Below are positions 1-6,500 of a DNA stretch of 11,726 nucleotides, in pieces; position 1 is the stretch's first letter; the number at the start of each line of letters is the position of its first letter. Below the pieces are notes generated by a model. It made no database searches. It was not told the origin of the DNA and saw only the letters and a list, made by a program, of their open reading frames with translations. The stretch spans positions 1 to 11,726 of the forward strand of contig CALBMD010000460.1 in the NCBI GenBank assembly GCA_937896265.1, read 5' to 3'. The position numbers and the translations under genes were made by a program. This stretch comes from an uncultured Pseudomonadota bacterium. GTDB taxonomy: Bacteria; Bdellovibrionota_B; Oligoflexia; Oligoflexales; Bog-1112.

Positions 1-1
1 T

Positions 2-1702
2 TTCCTCATATACTGGTCCATGGCTTGGCAAAAACCATGGCGAGGCGGCGATCTCGCTTTGCGAGGGCTCTTTCTTCTCGTTAACTTCGCCGCAATTTCC
101 CTTAATCTTATCGACTGTGAATACGTACGTTACGGTGGCAGCCGCATGACTCTAGCAGCTATAAAAGCTATCTATGGCGACCTAGGTCATCAACAGGGGA
201 GCATTCTTACCGACTTTTGGCCTTTTTTTGTACTAACAGCAGCTCTTAGCAGCTTACTTTTCCTTATGCAGCAGCTTAGCCCTGGCTCAGCAACCTCTTG
301 GAAACAAAAAACAGCTCGCTTACTAACGCTTATTCTAGTCTTTGGCCTCATGATTCGAGGTGGACCGCGTTACAAACCGTTGTCAGTACCGCACGCCCTC
401 TTAGCTGGCGATGCTAAGCTTATGCAATTAAGCCTAAACTCAACCTTCACCTTTCTACGCACCTATAAAGAAAGCTTAGAACCTCTATCACACTACAACA
501 ACTGGGCTGCTCTTACAGAAGCTCTACATCATGAGCGACGCGAAACAGCTAAGCCCACTGATGTGGCGCTGACAAAGCCAACAAACGTTGTGATCCTTCT
601 TATTGAAAGCATGAGCCTTGAATACCTTGGCATGGAGCAAGGAGCTCCATGCTACGCGCCTTTTTTGAAAGAGCTTATCAAGCACAGTAGCTTTTTTCCC
701 TCCCATTTTTCAAATGGGCGACGCTCCATTGACGCCTTACCTGCCATCCTTGCTGGGTTACCTGTGCTAATGGAAAAAGCCTTTATTGTCTCAGGCTATG
801 AACATAGCAATATTGAAGCTATGCCGCGCACTCTTAAAAATCACGGCTATACAACAGCCTTCTTTCACGGTGGCAATCCTGGCACCATGTACTTTGATGT
901 CATGACACAATTACTTGGTTTTAGCCACGAGTACACTTCAGCTGATTATCCCGATCAAAGCCAACATGATGGCAACTGGGGTATTTATGATGGGCCATAC
1001 CTGCAATTTGCCGCCGAAGAAATGAACAGACTACCAAAACCTTTCTTCTCAATGATCTTTACCCTTTCCTCACACCACCCTTATCTTATTCCAAAGGTCT
1101 ACCAAGACAAGTTCCCTAAAGGAACCCTTGAGATCCATGAATCTATTGGCTACACTGACATGGCTATCGCTGAATTCTTTGCTACAGCTCAAAAGCAAGA
1201 TTGGTACAACCAAACTCTTTTTATTATTACTGCTGATCACACCGGCCTAGCACAGCGCGAACCTTATCCTCACCATGTTTGGCGAAACCGTGTACCCTTA
1301 ATGCTGTTTGCTCCAGGCCAAACACTAAACTTAGATACTAATGTTCTTAGTCAACACCTTGATCTAAAACCTACCATCTACGATATCTTAGGTATTGAAC
1401 CTAGCGAGGAAAGCCTCTTTGGCTCTTCTCTCACGCGCAAACTAGCTGAGCGCCAAATACTCCTGCATCATGGCGATGGATTCTATTGGCTTCTAGCTGA
1501 AGATCAAGTTCACGAATTTGATCCTAACTTTCATGAGAAAGCCTTCAATTGGCGCCTTGACCCTAATCATAAAACACCTCTAACAGCCACCAAATCACGA
1601 CGAGACTCGTTTTTAGCCTGGCTGCAATACTTCCGAAATGGTTTAATCGAAAATCACATGCTGCTACCTTTGGAGAGACAAAATGTTAGGAATGTTAGAT
1701 AG
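2..1702 (+). CDS. LTA synthase-like / phosphoglycerol transferase-like membrane sulfatase, 5'-truncated by window edge
   Basis: This is an alkaline-phosphatase-superfamily membrane enzyme of the LtaS/OpgB/sulfatase type, which transfers a phosphate-linked head group outside the inner membrane. Numbering from the Met at 20, three hydrophobic segments are visible (about 14-34, 66-86, 98-113), followed by an extracytoplasmic catalytic domain. Visible family motifs are ILLIES (Glu196), NGRRS (Ser236, where LtaS has its nucleophilic Thr), FHGG (282-285), WGIYD (320-324), HHPY (352-355) and ADH (Asp406-His407). The frame is open upstream to the window edge, and LtaS-type proteins usually have five membrane helices, so the real start probably lies outside the window. 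The 3' end overlaps the next gene by 20 nt, suggesting co-transcription. The family is clear. The substrate (lipid phosphoglycerol, phosphoethanolamine or other) is not readable, and Gram-negative members usually modify periplasmic glucans or lipids rather than make LTA. Confidence 0.85.
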   Translation, partial: FLIYWSMAWQKPWRGGDLALRGLFLLVNFAAISLNLIDCEYVRYGGSRMTLAAIKAIYGDLGHQQGSILTDFWPFFVLTAALSSLLFLMQQLSPGSATSWKQKTARLLTLILVFGLMIRGGPRYKPLSVPHALLAGDAKLMQLSLNSTFTFLRTYKESLEPLSHYNNWAALTEALHHERRETAKPTDVALTKPTNVVILLIESMSLEYLGMEQGAPCYAPFLKELIKHSSFFPSHFSNGRRSIDALPAILAGLPVLMEKAFIVSGYEHSNIEAMPRTLKNHGYTTAFFHGGNPGTMYFDVMTQLLGFSHEYTSADYPDQSQHDGNWGIYDGPYLQFAAEEMNRLPKPFFSMIFTLSSHHPYLIPKVYQDKFPKGTLEIHESIGYTDMAIAEFFATAQKQDWYNQTLFIITADHTGLAQREPYPHHVWRNRVPLMLFAPGQTLNLDTNVLSQHLDLKPTIYDILGIEPSEESLFGSSLTRKLAERQILLHHGDGFYWLLAEDQVHEFDPNFHEKAFNWRLDPNHKTPLTATKSRRDSFLAWLQYFRNGLIENHMLLPLERQNVRNVR

Positions 1703-2108
1703 AGTTAGCGAAGACATCAAAACCGCTATGAAGAGCAAAGACAAAGAAACCCTTGATGCCGTCCGTATGCTAAAAGCTCGGCTCATTGAGAATAAAACAT
1801 CGCCTAAGCCTCAAGAAGAGATGGAGGTAGTGATTGCTCACGTCAAGAAAATTAAAGACTCTCTAGAACTTTTCCCTGACACCAGCGAGCAAAAAACAAA
1901 GCTTTTGCGTGAGATTGAGATTTTACAAATCTATATGCCCGAGCAACTAGATGAAGCAAAAGTTAAGGGTCTGATTACCTCGATAGTTGAAGAACATCGA
2001 GACGGTATTAATTTAGGCGTTGTTATGCGCCATCTAACCCCGCAAATTAAAGGCAAATTCGATGGTAAACGGGCTAGCGAATTGGTTAAAGAAGCGCTAG
2101 GCAGCTGA
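1683..2108 (+). CDS. GatB/YqeY domain-containing protein
   Basis: This is a 141-residue cytoplasmic protein matching the YqeY family, which is homologous to the C-terminal tRNA-contacting domain of the GatB subunit of Asp/Glu-tRNA amidotransferase. Family hallmarks are the opening helix (residues about 5-40, with DAVRMLKARLIENK), the central segment with EIEILQIYMPEQL, and the closing GKFDGKRASELVKEAL. The length is typical of stand-alone YqeY proteins (roughly 145-150). The start at 1683 is chosen because GGAG at 1672-1675 lies 7 nt upstream. A second in-frame ATG at 1692 is possible. It overlaps the upstream sulfatase gene out of frame by 20 nt, so the two are probably one transcript with coupled translation. 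It is not next to rpsU or dnaG, the usual neighbours. Its precise role is not established in the family; a tRNA-related function is inferred. Confidence 0.93.
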   Translation: MLGMLDRVSEDIKTAMKSKDKETLDAVRMLKARLIENKTSPKPQEEMEVVIAHVKKIKDSLELFPDTSEQKTKLLREIEILQIYMPEQLDEAKVKGLITSIVEEHRDGINLGVVMRHLTPQIKGKFDGKRASELVKEALGS

Positions 2109-2125
2109 TTTTTACTCATGTTTTT

Positions 2126-2158
2126 CTCCAGGATCCCGATAGACAGTCCATCTTGGAG
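2126..2158 (+). promoter_or_regulatory. Hairpin covering the Shine-Dalgarno of the protease gene
   Basis: CTCCAGGAT (2126-2134) can pair with ATCTTGGAG (2150-2158), giving a 9-bp stem with one G-U pair and a 15-nt loop. The right arm contains the GGAG of the ribosome binding site (TTGGAGGAG, 2153-2161) for the ATG at 2166. A folded leader would therefore hide the site. A T run precedes rather than follows the stem, so it is not an intrinsic terminator. Regulation is inferred from structure alone. Confidence 0.4.
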
Positions 2159-2165
2159 GAGAACT

Positions 2166-3575
2166 ATGCGAATATTGTTTGCCTTAGCAGCCACCTCAAC
2201 AATCCTATTTTCTTGTAAAAATTCTGATATACAGCGAAGAGAAAACGGGCCTGCTATCGAAGGCGAATTTAATATCATCGGTGGCAGTGATTACACAGAA
2301 AACGACTCTAGTTATCTTAAGGGAGTCGTACGTGTCTTGAATGAAGAAGGCTTTGAGTGTTCAGGTATTATTGTTGACAAGAAATTTATACTGACTGCAC
2401 ACCACTGCGTTGTAACAAAATCAGGCTACAACCAAGATCCAAAAAAACTACGTGTTAATTTTGATATGTCAGCAACAGTAGCTTCGAGTAAAGATATCGC
2501 TGTTGAAGCTGTTCACAGCATGCGCCCTAAGCTGCAACCATTTCTAATATTGCCCCACATCAAGTTGTCGTCAATACCGTTTGCGTTTCATGGATTGGAT
2601 GTAAAACCAAATACCGCTGTTGATCTTTTCACTGCCATGACTAAAAAAAATTTGAATGACATGGCTAAATATATCGAGCAGTCACCCCAAATCTCAACAA
2701 CGCAACTACCTAGCAGCTTACCTACAGATGCTAGCACCCCTATGGTTGGAATACTTATTCCTGATGACATAGCTTTGCTTAAGTTAGTGAAGGATATCCC
2801 AAATACCAATCTCTCCTTGCGCCTTTTAGATCCTCGTGTCTATGACAGGGTAATCAAGGAAAAATTGAAGAAAGGTGGCCAAGGGGTTGCTATCGACATT
2901 GCAGGCTATGGCCGTACTAGTACTACTAGTAATAAAGCAGTAAACCTTCAATTTGCTAGTCAAACCGCACAGGAAGAGCAGACTATTCAGGCTACAGACA
3001 AATTACCTGAGATGAATTTTATTTCTTATCAGGAGAAAGTAGCTGAAGGGAATACCTATATACCTCGAGGCGCTTGTGTTGGTGATTCAGGTGGCCCTAT
3101 GATGCTTAGCAATACTGATCATTCATTTTCTCCTGTACGCTACGTTATGGGCATTACATCCTTTGGCTTTAGCCAGATGAGCACTAACGATATCGTAACA
3201 ACTATCCTTAACAATGTAGGCTCATTAGATGCCGGTGATTTTACTTCTTTAGTTCCTTGCAGTCAGGCCTCGGTCAATAATCATGCAATGTATACAAAGC
3301 TCAGTGAGCCTAAATATATTAAGTGGATCCAAAGCAAAATTGCTGGTTATCGCACTTTTCATATCCAAAAATGCGGTTATGAAAAGGTGAAATGTGAGAC
3401 ATATGCACCTATTGCTACTCTAGAATTATCGACCTCGCCACTTAAGTGTCCTATTGGCAGCTATTCCTACACCCCTGGCGAAAGTTTCTTTGAAACAGGC
3501 AGCGTTACCCAAATGGGTTCCACAATAGGCTGTCGTGGCTGGTTTAAGGCCTATCTCCAAGACTTGCCAAAATAA
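2166..3575 (+). CDS. Trypsin-like (S1 family) serine protease lipoprotein
   Basis: This is a 469-residue S1-family serine protease anchored as a lipoprotein. The start at 2166 is preferred over ATG 2118 because a strong site (GGAGGAG, ending 4 nt before) precedes it and the product then begins with a clean lipoprotein signal, MRILFALAATSTILFSC, with acylated Cys17. IIGG at 37-40 marks the usual zymogen activation point. The catalytic triad is His80 (TAHHC), Asp201 (DDIALLKL) and Ser308 (GDSGGP). Cys65/Cys81 match the conserved disulfide round the active-site His. The His-Asp interval is about 120 residues, much longer than in trypsin, implying a surface insertion at roughly 95-190. The position equivalent to trypsin Asp189 appears to be Gly302, so Arg/Lys specificity should not be assumed. 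A roughly 75-residue tail after the final trypsin helix carries four Cys. It follows the YqeY gene by 57 nt. Family certain, target unknown. Confidence 0.93.
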   Translation: MRILFALAATSTILFSCKNSDIQRRENGPAIEGEFNIIGGSDYTENDSSYLKGVVRVLNEEGFECSGIIVDKKFILTAHHCVVTKSGYNQDPKKLRVNFDMSATVASSKDIAVEAVHSMRPKLQPFLILPHIKLSSIPFAFHGLDVKPNTAVDLFTAMTKKNLNDMAKYIEQSPQISTTQLPSSLPTDASTPMVGILIPDDIALLKLVKDIPNTNLSLRLLDPRVYDRVIKEKLKKGGQGVAIDIAGYGRTSTTSNKAVNLQFASQTAQEEQTIQATDKLPEMNFISYQEKVAEGNTYIPRGACVGDSGGPMMLSNTDHSFSPVRYVMGITSFGFSQMSTNDIVTTILNNVGSLDAGDFTSLVPCSQASVNNHAMYTKLSEPKYIKWIQSKIAGYRTFHIQKCGYEKVKCETYAPIATLELSTSPLKCPIGSYSYTPGESFFETGSVTQMGSTIGCRGWFKAYLQDLPK

Positions 3576-3637
3576 CCTCTCTCTGGCATCCTGCAATTAT
3601 CCTTCACGCTCACCTGCTTCTTAGCAAAGATGAAGGT

Positions 3638-3676
3638 TTGGGAGGAAACAGCTGTGCAGCAGATGGCTCCTCCCAA
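3638..3676 (+). promoter_or_regulatory. Perfect 9-bp hairpin in the osmC leader, containing an SD-like sequence
   Basis: TTGGGAGGA (3638-3646) is exactly complementary to TCCTCCCAA (3668-3676) across a 21-nt loop, with a possible extra T-G pair outside. The left arm is a strong SD-like sequence placed 8 nt before an in-frame GTG at 3654. No T run follows, so it is not a standard terminator. It either masks an alternative upstream start or structures the leader of osmC. The structure is seen; the regulatory role is inferred. Confidence 0.4.
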
Positions 3677-3698
3677 GAAAACACAGACAGGAGATACT

Positions 3699-4100
3699 AT
3701 GGTCGAAATATCTGGTCGCTATTTGGGAGAAAAAAGCTGTGAATTGCAGCACCCCTCCCAAAGTAAAATCATCACAGATGCCCCCAAAGATAATCAAGGC
3801 CGCGGCATGGCATTTTCCCCAACCGATTTGGTAGGTGCTGCGTTGGGAAGCTGTATGCTAACGACTATGGCATTAACTGCTGATAAAGAAGGCATTCCCA
3901 TGATCGGCGCCACGTTTACTCTAAAAAAAGAAATGGCTGCAAGCCCTCGCCGCATTGCCCGCTTAACCGTTATGATGCAAATGCCAGCAACAATTGCTGT
4001 AGAGCACCGAGAACGTTTGGTTGCCATCGGCGAAGGCTGCCCGGTTTTTAAGAGTCTTCACCCTGATCTACAGACCGTGGTGAAGTGGCAGTGGGTATAG
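3699..4100 (+). CDS. OsmC family protein (putative peroxide/hydroperoxide reductase)
   Basis: This is a 133-residue cytoplasmic OsmC/Ohr-superfamily protein. Characterised members use two Cys residues to reduce organic hydroperoxides. Visible motifs are TDAPKDNQGRG (26-36), FSPTDLVGAALGSCM with Cys52, and GEGCPVFKSL with Cys114. The two Cys sit at the redox-active positions of the family. The ATG at 3699 is chosen because AGGAG (3689-3693) precedes it by 5 nt and the product then starts where typical OsmC proteins do. Longer in-frame alternatives are GTG 3654 (148 residues, GGAGG 8 nt upstream) and ATG 3630 (156 residues, no good site). The 3' end converges on ampG and overlaps its coding end by 53 nt, so no terminator fits between them. 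This belongs to the YhfA-like branch rather than clear Ohr, so substrate assignment is inferred. Confidence 0.92.
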   Translation: MVEISGRYLGEKSCELQHPSQSKIITDAPKDNQGRGMAFSPTDLVGAALGSCMLTTMALTADKEGIPMIGATFTLKKEMAASPRRIARLTVMMQMPATIAVEHRERLVAIGEGCPVFKSLHPDLQTVVKWQWV

Positions 4101-5325
4101 CCTGCTCTTTCCTCTCCATCCAGATTTTGTAACGCGGTAAAAGCAACAATGCTGGAATAGCTAATAAAATCGATACAATAAAATACATTTCCCACCCTAC
4201 AGCTTGCACCAGCCACCCGGTAGGAGCACCCGCTACTGTCCGAGTTAAAGCCATGAGACTACTAAGAAGCGCAAACTGCGTTGCAGTAAATTGGGGATTG
4301 CAAAGAGACATCAAAAAAGCGGCATAAGCTGCATTCCCCATCCCTGAGAGGAAATTCTCTGTAGCAATTGTTGTAGCCATCATAGCGTAATTTCTACCCA
4401 TATGAGCAAGAAGATAAAAAGTAAACCCTGAAATACCCTGCAAAATACCAAATACCCAAAGTGCCCGCTGTAGGCCAATGCGACTCATCCATAAACCACC
4501 GACAAAGGTACCAGAGATCGAAGCAACCAAACCAAAACCTTTGCTAACAGCGCCGATTTCTGTGCGAGTAAACCCTAATTCAAGCATAAATGGGGTCATC
4601 AGAGCCATGGCAACAACAACATCAAGCTTGTAGAGAATAATAAACGCTAAAAGATCAGCAATCCCTTTGCGCTGGAAAAAGTCCTTAAAAGGCTGAACAA
4701 CTGCTTCTTTAAGAGTGCGTGGCAATTTGACGTGGCCATCTAGTTCAGGAGCAAAAAAAGTGACGATCATACCAACAGCCATGGTCGCAGCCATAACAAG
4801 GTAGACTGCTTTCCAAGGCATTTGATCAGAGAGAATAAGGGCGAAAGCTCCAGAAAAGAGCATTGCCAAGCGATAACCCATATTAGCAGTAGCAGCACCA
4901 GTGCCAAATTCCTCAGGTTGCAAAAGCTCGGTACGATAAGCATCGATAACAATATCTTGACTAGCGCTAGCAAAAGCAACCAAGAAGGCCAAGATAGCTA
5001 AGAGCACTGGCTGTTCAAAAGGTTTACTAAATGCCATAACACTTAACAAAACAATGAGAGCTAACTGGGTTAGTAAAATCCAACCGCGACGCCTGCCCAA
5101 AAAAGGAGGCATATAGCGATCCATAGCAGGCGCCCAAATAAACTTCAGAGTATAGGGCAGTCCCACCAGAGAAAAGATGCCAATAAGAGTCAAATCTACC
5201 TTTTCAGCATGCATCCAAGCCTGAAGAGTTGAGCCTGTAAGGGCCAGAGGGATTCCCGAAGAAAAGCCTAATAGCAGCGTTGCAAGCATACGGCGATTAA
5301 GCAAAACTTGAGCTGTTGAACTCAT
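4048..5325 (-). CDS. ampG: AmpG-type muropeptide MFS permease
   Basis: This is a 425-residue major-facilitator protein of the inner membrane. AmpG imports GlcNAc-anhydroMurNAc peptides released during wall turnover, feeding peptidoglycan recycling and, in some species, beta-lactamase induction. AmpG hallmarks seen are GFSSGIPLALTGSTLQAW (20-37), GLPYTLKFIWAPAMDR (55-70), the loop PPFLGRRRGW (73-82), and SQDIVIDAYRTELL (122-135) with charged residues within the membrane. Length and hydrophobicity suit the 12-helix short form without the extra C-terminal helices of E. coli AmpG. Two adjacent ATGs exist (5328, 5325). The second is chosen because GAGG at 5335-5332 is then 6 nt away rather than 3. 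The 3' end overlaps the convergent osmC. It is divergent from the lipoprotein gene at 5460. Cargo is inferred from the family. Confidence 0.93.
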   Translation of the reverse strand: MSSTAQVLLNRRMLATLLLGFSSGIPLALTGSTLQAWMHAEKVDLTLIGIFSLVGLPYTLKFIWAPAMDRYMPPFLGRRRGWILLTQLALIVLLSVMAFSKPFEQPVLLAILAFLVAFASASQDIVIDAYRTELLQPEEFGTGAATANMGYRLAMLFSGAFALILSDQMPWKAVYLVMAATMAVGMIVTFFAPELDGHVKLPRTLKEAVVQPFKDFFQRKGIADLLAFIILYKLDVVVAMALMTPFMLELGFTRTEIGAVSKGFGLVASISGTFVGGLWMSRIGLQRALWVFGILQGISGFTFYLLAHMGRNYAMMATTIATENFLSGMGNAAYAAFLMSLCNPQFTATQFALLSSLMALTRTVAGAPTGWLVQAVGWEMYFIVSILLAIPALLLLPRYKIWMERKEQAIPTATSPRSVDQGEDS

Positions 5326-5459
5326 CATAAACCTCGTAATCTATATCGAAAATTCAAATACTTATCTAAAAATACCTCAATTTGTCGTCTAAATCTACCG
5401 AAGGGAGCCTTGCTAAACTGAGGTACCTATCTCTTGCTGTTATTTGACTTGAGGTTGTT

Positions 5460-5960
5460 ATGAAATACACGATAATTCCATTTTTTATAGTCTTAAATCT
5501 AATAACAGCTTGCGGAGTTAAAATAAAAGCAAGCTCCGACGGCAATCAAGAAAGCACAGTTGCTATGAACTTTTTTGGTCAAGTGCTTCATATTGATGAT
5601 AAAGCATACCGTTGGAACTGCACTATTCATGACTTTGATTTTATTATGACATCAAGTACCAAGTGTACTGAAGCAAAAGCGACATCAATACCACCAAATA
5701 GCTGGAATGTAACTGTTGATTCCAAACCAGTGTTAGCAGCAAAAGTCAGCAATGACTCCTCAACACTATCTGTTAATAACAAGACATATTTTTGCTTACA
5801 ATACTCTGGATCTGCTTATAACGCTCAAGGCAAGGAAACGCTTTTTGGCAATCACACTGTGCTCAGTTCTAAGAAAGTGGGCAAACCATCGCAATTACAA
5901 GCCGCTGATATTGCTTATATCGGGGTAGGATTTAAATCTGTTTGCGATGCTCTTCATTGA
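5460..5960 (+). CDS. Hypothetical lipoprotein
   Basis: This is a 166-residue protein of unrecognised family. It opens with a lipoprotein signal, MKYTIIPFFIVLNLITAC, with lipobox ITAC and acylated Cys18. The mature part looks beta-rich and compact, with four further Cys (54, 69, 112, 162) that could form two disulfides in the periplasm. After Cys18 there is a short Ser/Asn/Gln-rich linker and no acidic residue at +2, so outer-membrane sorting would be expected by the E. coli rule (inference). The start is supported by GAGG at 5451-5454, 5 nt before ATG. It stands alone: divergent from ampG across about 134 nt and convergent with the immunity-like gene. No convincing -35/-10 pair was found in the divergent gap. 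No function is proposed. Confidence 0.85.
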   Translation: MKYTIIPFFIVLNLITACGVKIKASSDGNQESTVAMNFFGQVLHIDDKAYRWNCTIHDFDFIMTSSTKCTEAKATSIPPNSWNVTVDSKPVLAAKVSNDSSTLSVNNKTYFCLQYSGSAYNAQGKETLFGNHTVLSSKKVGKPSQLQAADIAYIGVGFKSVCDALH

Positions 5961-6016
5961 AAATGATAACCCCGGATCCGAATTTTTAGTTGCGGATATT
6001 AGTTCGTTTGTGAGCT

Positions 6017-6058
6017 AAGCCCAAGAATCCGCTTCTTTCAGGGAGCCATTGCGGGCTT
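6017..6058. terminator. Possible bidirectional terminator-like structure between convergent genes
   Basis: AAGCCC (6017-6022) pairs with GGGCTT (6053-6058), enclosing a small hairpin AAGAA/TTCTT (6023-6027 with 6033-6037). The structure lies between the 3' ends of the lipoprotein gene and the minus-strand immunity-like gene, where a terminator is expected. Neither strand has a proper T run after the stem, so this is a weak call. Confidence 0.2.
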
Positions 6059-6498
6059 TACGCGGGACTGTCAGAATCAAACTCTTCTTCCATCTCTTTT
6101 CTATACTTGCAAAATAATGTTATCTCTTCTTCACATCCATCTACAAGATTTTCATAAAAATTTTTATGGGCTATCCAATCTTTGTGGACTAACGAGGTCC
6201 ATGCAAAAGCCAACTCTGTTGAGTGATAAGTGAGCCTCCAGTACTTTGAAATCCTATCATCCAAAACTTCAAAAAAACCTGCATACCATGTTACAGGATA
6301 TTCACCATCTTCTTCTTCGCAAATAAAATAGAAAGGATGCCCTTCCCAAAAATGTAATCCATAGACTGTATAAACCTGTCCTTTTTTTATTAGTTCTAAG
6401 CTGTGATTTTCATCATAATTAAGATATTTTTTAAGCCATTTTCTAACTTGCTGCTGTGGAATAGCTGATATTTTATTCTTGATGCATCTAACTTTCAT
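6058..6498 (-). CDS. Putative immunity protein for the adjacent Hint-toxin
   Basis: This is a 146-residue, acidic (roughly 25 Asp/Glu against 18 Lys/Arg), probably cytoplasmic protein with no signal peptide or membrane segment. It is not assigned to a named family with confidence. Aromatic-rich segments GQVYTVYGLHFWEG (40-53), FYFICEEEDGEYP (56-68) and FFEVLDDRISKYW (75-87) recall small single-domain proteins found downstream of polymorphic toxins. Its ATG lies 2 nt after the stop of the toxin-like gene and has only a weak site (GGA), so translation is likely coupled to it. Small size, acidity, position directly after the toxin C-terminus and lack of export all fit an immunity protein that neutralises the toxin in the producer's cytoplasm. 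That function is inference from context, not homology. Confidence 0.8.
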   Translation of the reverse strand: MKVRCIKNKISAIPQQQVRKWLKKYLNYDENHSLELIKKGQVYTVYGLHFWEGHPFYFICEEEDGEYPVTWYAGFFEVLDDRISKYWRLTYHSTELAFAWTSLVHKDWIAHKNFYENLVDGCEEEITLFCKYRKEMEEEFDSDSPA

Positions 6499-6500
6499 AA

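Noticed and set aside
2118..2165. Upstream in-frame ATG for the protease gene
   Set aside because: It lacks a good ribosome binding site and would add 16 residues before a clean lipoprotein signal peptide; ATG 2166 has GGAGGAG upstream.
1931..2278. Minus-strand open frame of 115 codons spanning the yqeY/protease junction
   Set aside because: It is antisense to two confidently assigned genes and has no recognisable protein features.
3601..3636. CCTTCA/TGAAGG inverted repeat between the protease and osmC genes
   Set aside because: The six-base stem is short, its loop is long and only three T follow, so it is too weak to call a terminator.
5329..5459. Divergent promoters for ampG and the lipoprotein gene
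   Set aside because: Several -35-like and -10-like hexamers exist but none pair with acceptable spacing and consensus.
5974..5981. Palindrome CGGATCCG followed by AATTTTT, possible terminator
   Set aside because: It leaves no room for a hairpin loop, and 8-base palindromes are common by chance.
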